Source: Burkholderia lata (GTDB lineage Bacteria > Pseudomonadota > Gammaproteobacteria > Burkholderiales > Burkholderiaceae). Taken from it: DNA of 64,000 bases. Shown here one piece after another: positions 60,393 to 64,000 of this stretch. The position numbers were made by a program, and so were the translations under genes. Each line of letters opens with the position of its first letter. Positions within the stretch are counted from its first letter, which is position 1. Location of the stretch: NCBI RefSeq assembly GCF_000012945.1, contig NC_007511.1, positions 1,860,001 through 1,924,000 on the forward strand, in the 5' to 3' direction. The notes under the pieces were generated by a model. The model saw only the letters and a program-made list of their open reading frames with translations, was not told the DNA's origin and did no database searches.

Positions 60393-61328
60393 ATGTGCTC
60401 CGGCCCGCCTCCGATCCCGTCATCGTGCCCTGACCCGCTTGCCCGTGCGCCCCGTGTGCCGAGCGGCGGCCGGCCGCCGCATGCGCGGCTGTATCCTGCG
60501 CCGGCTGCGCTCCAGGGCGCGGTCGTTGCGATCGCCCTGCAAGACACGCGCGGATTCGCATTGAGCGACGCGCAGCGGCTCTCGCATTTTCCGGCCACGC
60601 CGCTCGTGTGCGTGTCGTGGTACCGCGGCCTCGACGCGGGCTTCGTCGAAAACACGGTCGACGGCCCGCGGTGGCGCCCCTTCGACGCGGCGGCAACGCT
60701 CTCGGGCAGTCATTCGTTCCCCACCGTCGCCTGGTCGCCGACAGGCGGGCAGATCGGCATGATCTGTTTCACGGCCGATGCAGCGCGGGCGCTGTTCGAC
60801 CTCGCGCTGGCGGACATCCATGACCGCGTGCTGGACGCGCACGCTTGCCTCGGCGGCGACTGGCATCCGTTGCTCGATGCACTGGTCGGCGCGGACCGCG
60901 ATGCCGACGCGCTGGCGGCGATCGAGCGTCATCTTGCGCCCCGCTGGCGGGCGTTACGACCCGCGACGCCGCTGTCGTCGCTACGCAATGCGGGACGCAG
61001 TTGGGTCGAGCGCCTCGCCCTGCAGGCGCGCGAATGGCGGCATACCCACAGCCCACGCCAGGTCGAGCGACGTATCAAGACCTACAGCGGCCGATCGCTG
61101 CGCGAATGGCAAACGCTCGTCAGGACGGAAAGCGCGTTCTTTGCGGCGCGCGACCGGTTCGAAGCCGGCGCCGCGTTCAACTGGGCCACGCTGGCGCTGG
61201 ACGAAGGGTTCGCCGACCAGGCGCACCTGAGCCGCGAGGTCAAGCGCATCACGGGGTTCTCGCCGAGCGAATTCACGCAACGCTTCATCGAAGACGAATC
61301 GTTCTGGATGTACCGGCTGTGGGTGTGA
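60393..61328 (+). CDS. AraC-type regulator divergent from the P450 gene
   Basis: The 311-residue protein has a helix-turn-helix domain at the C-terminus (WRHTHSPRQVERRIKTYSGRSLREW, then WATLALDEGFADQAHLSREVKRITGFSPSEFTQRF), the AraC/XylS pattern. The N-terminal 180 residues form an effector domain of unknown ligand. Divergence from the P450 gene at short distance suggests it controls P450 expression. Confidence 0.88.
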   Translation: MCSGPPPIPSSCPDPLARAPRVPSGGRPPHARLYPAPAALQGAVVAIALQDTRGFALSDAQRLSHFPATPLVCVSWYRGLDAGFVENTVDGPRWRPFDAAATLSGSHSFPTVAWSPTGGQIGMICFTADAARALFDLALADIHDRVLDAHACLGGDWHPLLDALVGADRDADALAAIERHLAPRWRALRPATPLSSLRNAGRSWVERLALQAREWRHTHSPRQVERRIKTYSGRSLREWQTLVRTESAFFAARDRFEAGAAFNWATLALDEGFADQAHLSREVKRITGFSPSEFTQRFIEDESFWMYRLWV

Positions 61329-61369
61329 CGATCGGCGGCGCACCGGCACGGACGCCTGCCTGAGCCCAT

Positions 61370-61389
61370 ACATTCCAAGAGTAGAATGT
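61370..61389. promoter_or_regulatory. candidate operator of the GntR/UTRA regulator
   Basis: ACATTC-CAAGAGTA-GAATGT, a perfect 6-bp repeat with 8-base spacer, lies 86-105 bases before the regulator start. The half site ACATTC with the same 8-base spacing recurs at 63647-63666 before the hydrolase gene. Confidence 0.55.
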
Positions 61390-61474
61390 TAGGCATTTAT
61401 CTGAGCCGCGCCCGACACACCCGCCGCGCCACGCTCTGCCATCCCGCCGCCCGCATCATTCCAGGAGCCCGTGA

Positions 61475-62305
61475 TTGAACCCGTCGTCGTCCCCCGAGCG
61501 CAAAGGGGTCGCCCTTTATGCGCGGATTGCCAGCCTGCTGCGTGGACGCATCCATCAGGGCGAATGGAAGCGCGGCGACCAGTTGCCGCCGATTCCCGAA
61601 CTGTGCGCGTTCTATCAGGCGGGCACGATCACCGTGCGCCAGGCGCTGGCCGAACTGAGCGCCGAAGGGCTCGTGAGCAGCGCCCGCGGCCGCGGCACGT
61701 TCGTCACGGCCGATGTCGTCTCGCCGGCGGATAACCCGGCGCTGCGCGCCGCGATCAACGATCCGCTGCAGCTTGCGCCCGGCCAGACGCTGCGCGTGCT
61801 GCTGCGTGAAGCCGTGACCGAATTGCCCGCCGCGTTGCAGACCGGCCAGCCCATGCGCGCCGCCTACATGCGGATCCGCACGCTTCATCTGCACGACGGC
61901 ACGCCTTACGGCGTGATGGACAGCTACGTCGCGCGCGAAACCTACGACCGGTTTCCGAAAGGCAGCGACGCGCGGCACAAGGTCGGCTATCTCGTCCGTC
62001 AATACAACCGCCTTCCGCTCGCGAAGGCCCGCCAGGAAATCACGGCCGCGTATGCGGACCAGGAGACGGCCGACCTGCTCGCGTCGGACGGCGCCGACTG
62101 CAGCATGGCCGACATGCTGATTCGCATGCGTCGCTGGTGGAGCGACGACGACGGTTGCATCGTCCACGCCGGGCTCTATCTCTATCGCGCCGACCGCTTC
62201 GTGCTCGACATCACGCACGATCTCGACGGCGACGATCGCAGTGCCGACCTGATCCCGTCGCCGCGCACGGGCACCCGGAAAACCACCCGCAAGCCGGCGG
62301 CCTGA
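61475..62305 (+). CDS. HutC-subfamily GntR regulator, TTG start
   Basis: The 276-residue protein has a winged helix (VALYARIASLLRGRIHQGEW, CAFYQAGTITVRQALAELSAEGL, ARGRGTFV) and a UTRA effector domain (about 100-250). The only start with a ribosome site is TTG at 61475, seven bases after AGGAG. It faces the hydrolase gene tail to tail (13 bp). Operator-like sequences before both genes suggest it controls itself and the hydrolase. Confidence 0.9.
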   Translation: MNPSSSPERKGVALYARIASLLRGRIHQGEWKRGDQLPPIPELCAFYQAGTITVRQALAELSAEGLVSSARGRGTFVTADVVSPADNPALRAAINDPLQLAPGQTLRVLLREAVTELPAALQTGQPMRAAYMRIRTLHLHDGTPYGVMDSYVARETYDRFPKGSDARHKVGYLVRQYNRLPLAKARQEITAAYADQETADLLASDGADCSMADMLIRMRRWWSDDDGCIVHAGLYLYRADRFVLDITHDLDGDDRSADLIPSPRTGTRKTTRKPAA

Positions 62306-62318
62306 CGCGCTCACCGCG

Positions 62319-63563
62319 TCACGCCGGCGCACCGCCATCGTCGTCGCCCATCGCACCGTAGACCCAATGCCGCAGGTCGCGACGGATCCGGTACGTCGTC
62401 GACGGCAGCAACTGCGTCATGAACACGACGATCAGGTCCTCGGCCGGATCGATCCAGAAGGCCGTGCTGGCGCCGCCGCCCCAGAAGTAATCGCCGACGC
62501 TGCCCGGCTGCATCGTCGCGGCCAGGTCCTGCGTCACCGCGAAGCCGAGCCCGAAACCGAGCCCCGGGTAGACAGCCTCGCTGAACGTGGAACGCGACAT
62601 CCGGTCGAGCGTCTGGCCACCCGGCAGATGGTTGATCGTCATCAGCTCGACGGTCTTCGGGCTCAGGATCCGGTGCCCGTCGATCGAGCCGCGATTCAGC
62701 AGCATCCGGCAGAAGCGCAGGTAGTCGCCCGCCGTCGACACGAGCCCGCTGCCGCCAGACGCCAGCGCCGGCGGCCGGAGAAACGCGCTGGCCGCCGGGT
62801 CGTCCTGCAACACGAGGCCGCCATCGGCGCCCGGGCGATAGCACGCGCACAGACGCTCGGCCTGCTCGTCCGGTACGAAGAAGCCGGTGTCAGGCATGCC
62901 GATCGGGTCGAACAGCGTTTGCTTCAGGTAGTCGGCAAACGGCTGCCCGGAAATCTTCTCGACGAGATAGCCGAGCACGTGCGTCGCGACCGAATAATTC
63001 CATTCGTCGCCCGGCGAGTAGTCGAGCGGCAGCCGGGCCAGGTCCGCGATCATGCCGTCGAGACCGCCCGGGTTGCCCGGTTCGCCGAGTGCGAGTTCGC
63101 GGTACGCGGCATCGACGTTCGTGCGGGCCTGGAAGAAATACGACAACCCGGCCGTATGGCGGAGCAGGTCGACCATCAGCATCTCGCGTTCGACCGGCCG
63201 GGTCTGGAACCCGCCGAGACTCCGTGCGCCCGCCACGGCAACGCCCAGATCCTTCCAGGCCGGAATCACGCTCGACACGGGATCGTCCAGCGCGACCAGC
63301 CCCTGCTCGACCAGCGTCATGAACGCGACGCTCGTGATCGGCTTGGTCATCGAATAGATGCGGAAAATCGCGTCCTCGCGCATCGGCTTCGCCCGCTCGA
63401 CGTCCATCGACCCAACGACGTTCACGTGCGCCAGCTCGCCACGGCGATGAATCATCGTCACCGCGCCCGGCAAGCGCCCGGACGCCACGTACCGCTCGTT
63501 CAGCCGCGTGTCGAGCGCCTTCAGCCGCTGCGACGACAAACCCGGATGTGCCACCTTCGTCAT
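62319..63563 (-). CDS. family VIII esterase / class C beta-lactamase-like hydrolase
   Basis: The 414-residue cytoplasmic protein has the serine hydrolase motif S71-x-x-K74 in RIYSMTKPITS and the tyrosine motif at Tyr190 (EWNYSVATH). The end GFGLGFAVTQD and YFWGGGASTAFWIDP correspond to the KTG-equivalent region. This is the EstB-type esterase signature rather than a secreted beta-lactamase: there is no signal peptide. GAGGAG precedes the ATG. It lies next to a convergent GntR gene. Confidence 0.9.
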   Translation of the reverse strand: MTKVAHPGLSSQRLKALDTRLNERYVASGRLPGAVTMIHRRGELAHVNVVGSMDVERAKPMREDAIFRIYSMTKPITSVAFMTLVEQGLVALDDPVSSVIPAWKDLGVAVAGARSLGGFQTRPVEREMLMVDLLRHTAGLSYFFQARTNVDAAYRELALGEPGNPGGLDGMIADLARLPLDYSPGDEWNYSVATHVLGYLVEKISGQPFADYLKQTLFDPIGMPDTGFFVPDEQAERLCACYRPGADGGLVLQDDPAASAFLRPPALASGGSGLVSTAGDYLRFCRMLLNRGSIDGHRILSPKTVELMTINHLPGGQTLDRMSRSTFSEAVYPGLGFGLGFAVTQDLAATMQPGSVGDYFWGGGASTAFWIDPAEDLIVVFMTQLLPSTTYRIRRDLRHWVYGAMGDDDGGAPA

Positions 63564-63646
63564 GCCCCTGCTCCTCTTTCCACTTCGGTCTCGACACGCC
63601 GGCGCCCGCGTCACGGTGCTCCATCAAGCACGCTTGCTCGGCTTAA

Positions 63647-63683
63647 ACATTCTAAAAATAGAACTATATCATTTTAAAGAATG
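63647..63683. promoter_or_regulatory. operator-like sequence before the hydrolase gene
   Basis: ACATTC-N8-GAACTA (63647-63666) shares the left arm and spacing of the repeat at 61370. An imperfect palindrome CATTTTAAAGAATG (63670-63683) follows. Both are AT-rich and lie about 85-120 bases before the hydrolase ATG, on the side also facing the LysR gene. Confidence 0.45.
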
Positions 63684-63859
63684 CCCGAGGCACCGTGACT
63701 CATCGACGACGCCCGGCGCGCCCCATGCAGCCCGGTTGCCCGATTCGAGACGCGCGGGCATGATGTCGCGAACCCTGGCGGCGGCCCTGCGAGCCGTTAC
63801 CCGCAACGCGACCGTCAATCGCGCCGGCCGGGGCCGCCTCTGCCCACCTCCGTCCGCTC

Positions 63860-64000
63860 ATGTCATTACGCGCATTCAGAACGCTGGTCGCCATCGCCCG
63901 ATACCGGACGTTCGCGCGCGCCGGCGAAGCCATCGGCCTCACGCAATCGGCGGTGAGCCTGCAGATCAAGACGCTCGAAAGCGAATACAACGTGCAGTTG
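63860..64000 (+). CDS. LysR-type regulator (5' part only)
   Basis: The 47 codons in the window encode a LysR helix-turn-helix: MSLRAFRTLVAIARYRTF, then RAGEAIGLTQSAVSLQIKTL and ESEYNVQL. The gene diverges from the esterase gene. The rest is beyond the right edge. Confidence 0.85.
   Translation, partial: MSLRAFRTLVAIARYRTFARAGEAIGLTQSAVSLQIKTLESEYNVQL

Noticed and set aside
62319..63563. A chromosomal AmpC-type beta-lactamase with its regulator
   Set aside because: No signal peptide, no canonical YxN or KTG triads, and the convergent regulator is GntR/UTRA, not LysR-type AmpR; the EstB-like esterase pattern fits better.
63700..63990. A 96-codon frame on the minus strand at the right end
   Set aside because: It overlaps the start of the LysR gene, lacks a ribosome site and shows no domain.
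1..64000. tRNA, rRNA, CRISPR arrays, insertion sequences, integrases or attachment sites
   Set aside because: I looked for cloverleaf elements, regularly spaced repeats, transposase or integrase motifs and flanking direct repeats and found none; short or degenerate examples could still have been missed by eye.

Overview
The window is high-GC bacterial DNA with dense, strongly GC3-biased genes. It carries DUF4148 proteins, a Gram-negative general porin, DUF3562 and DUF1488 proteins, a DedA-rhodanese fusion, LysR-FUSC and AcpA-cytochrome peroxidase pairs. Together these fit the genus Burkholderia, most likely the cepacia complex and probably a secondary replicon (inference from gene content; no marker gene settles species). 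I see no rRNA, tRNA, insertion sequence, prophage or CRISPR array. About 63 protein genes are supported, two of them cut by the window ends.

Region by region. 1-4.2 kb: an outer-membrane MipA/OmpV protein (partial), then a run of small unrecognised proteins with a CBS-pair protein, a PRC-barrel protein and a secreted DUF4142 protein, which looks like a stress or envelope cluster. 4.3-12.7 kb: hybrid histidine kinase, receiver-less sigma-54 activator, chemoreceptor, DUF3562 protein and a tandem universal stress protein. 12.9-18.3 kb: amino-acid permease, an unusual small protein behind an AT-rich leader, DedA-rhodanese fusion, DUF985 cupin and a second universal stress protein. 18.6-28.8 kb: CHASE-PAS histidine kinase with NarL-type regulator, LprI-like protein, DUF1326-DUF2182-EamA set, DUF4148 protein, PilZ protein and a class A penicillin-binding protein. 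28.9-33.2 kb: a trans-3-hydroxy-L-proline catabolic cluster. 33.3-36.2 kb: lone receiver plus a four-cysteine FNR regulator facing small stress genes including an HPF-like ribosome hibernation protein. 36.3-40.7 kb: tyrB, aroP, an Lrp regulator and an EamA exporter. 41-48 kb: AcpA-type phosphoesterase, di-haem peroxidase, methyltransferase, short-chain fatty acid transporter and CLC channel. 48.6-58.7 kb: porin, DUF4148 protein, LysR-FUSC pair, small secreted protein, DmpA-type aminopeptidase with permease and LuxR regulator, and two unknowns. 58.9-64 kb: cytochrome P450 with divergent AraC regulator, GntR/UTRA regulator facing a family-VIII esterase/beta-lactamase-like hydrolase, and the start of a LysR gene.

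Two regulatory themes stand out. First, the window encodes an FNR protein with the complete iron-sulphur cysteine set and carries three good FNR/ANR boxes. One is before the DUF1488/HPF-like genes, one before the tandem universal stress gene and one before the single universal stress gene. The first two have the same -10 hexamer (TATGCT) at exactly the same distance from the box, the layout of a class II FNR promoter. This points to a low-oxygen survival regulon. Second, the hydroxyproline cluster has a FadR-type GntR gene and three inverted repeats with the same TGGT-N10-(A/T)CCA spacing, two before the transporter/dehydratase operon and one before the reductase, which look like its operators.
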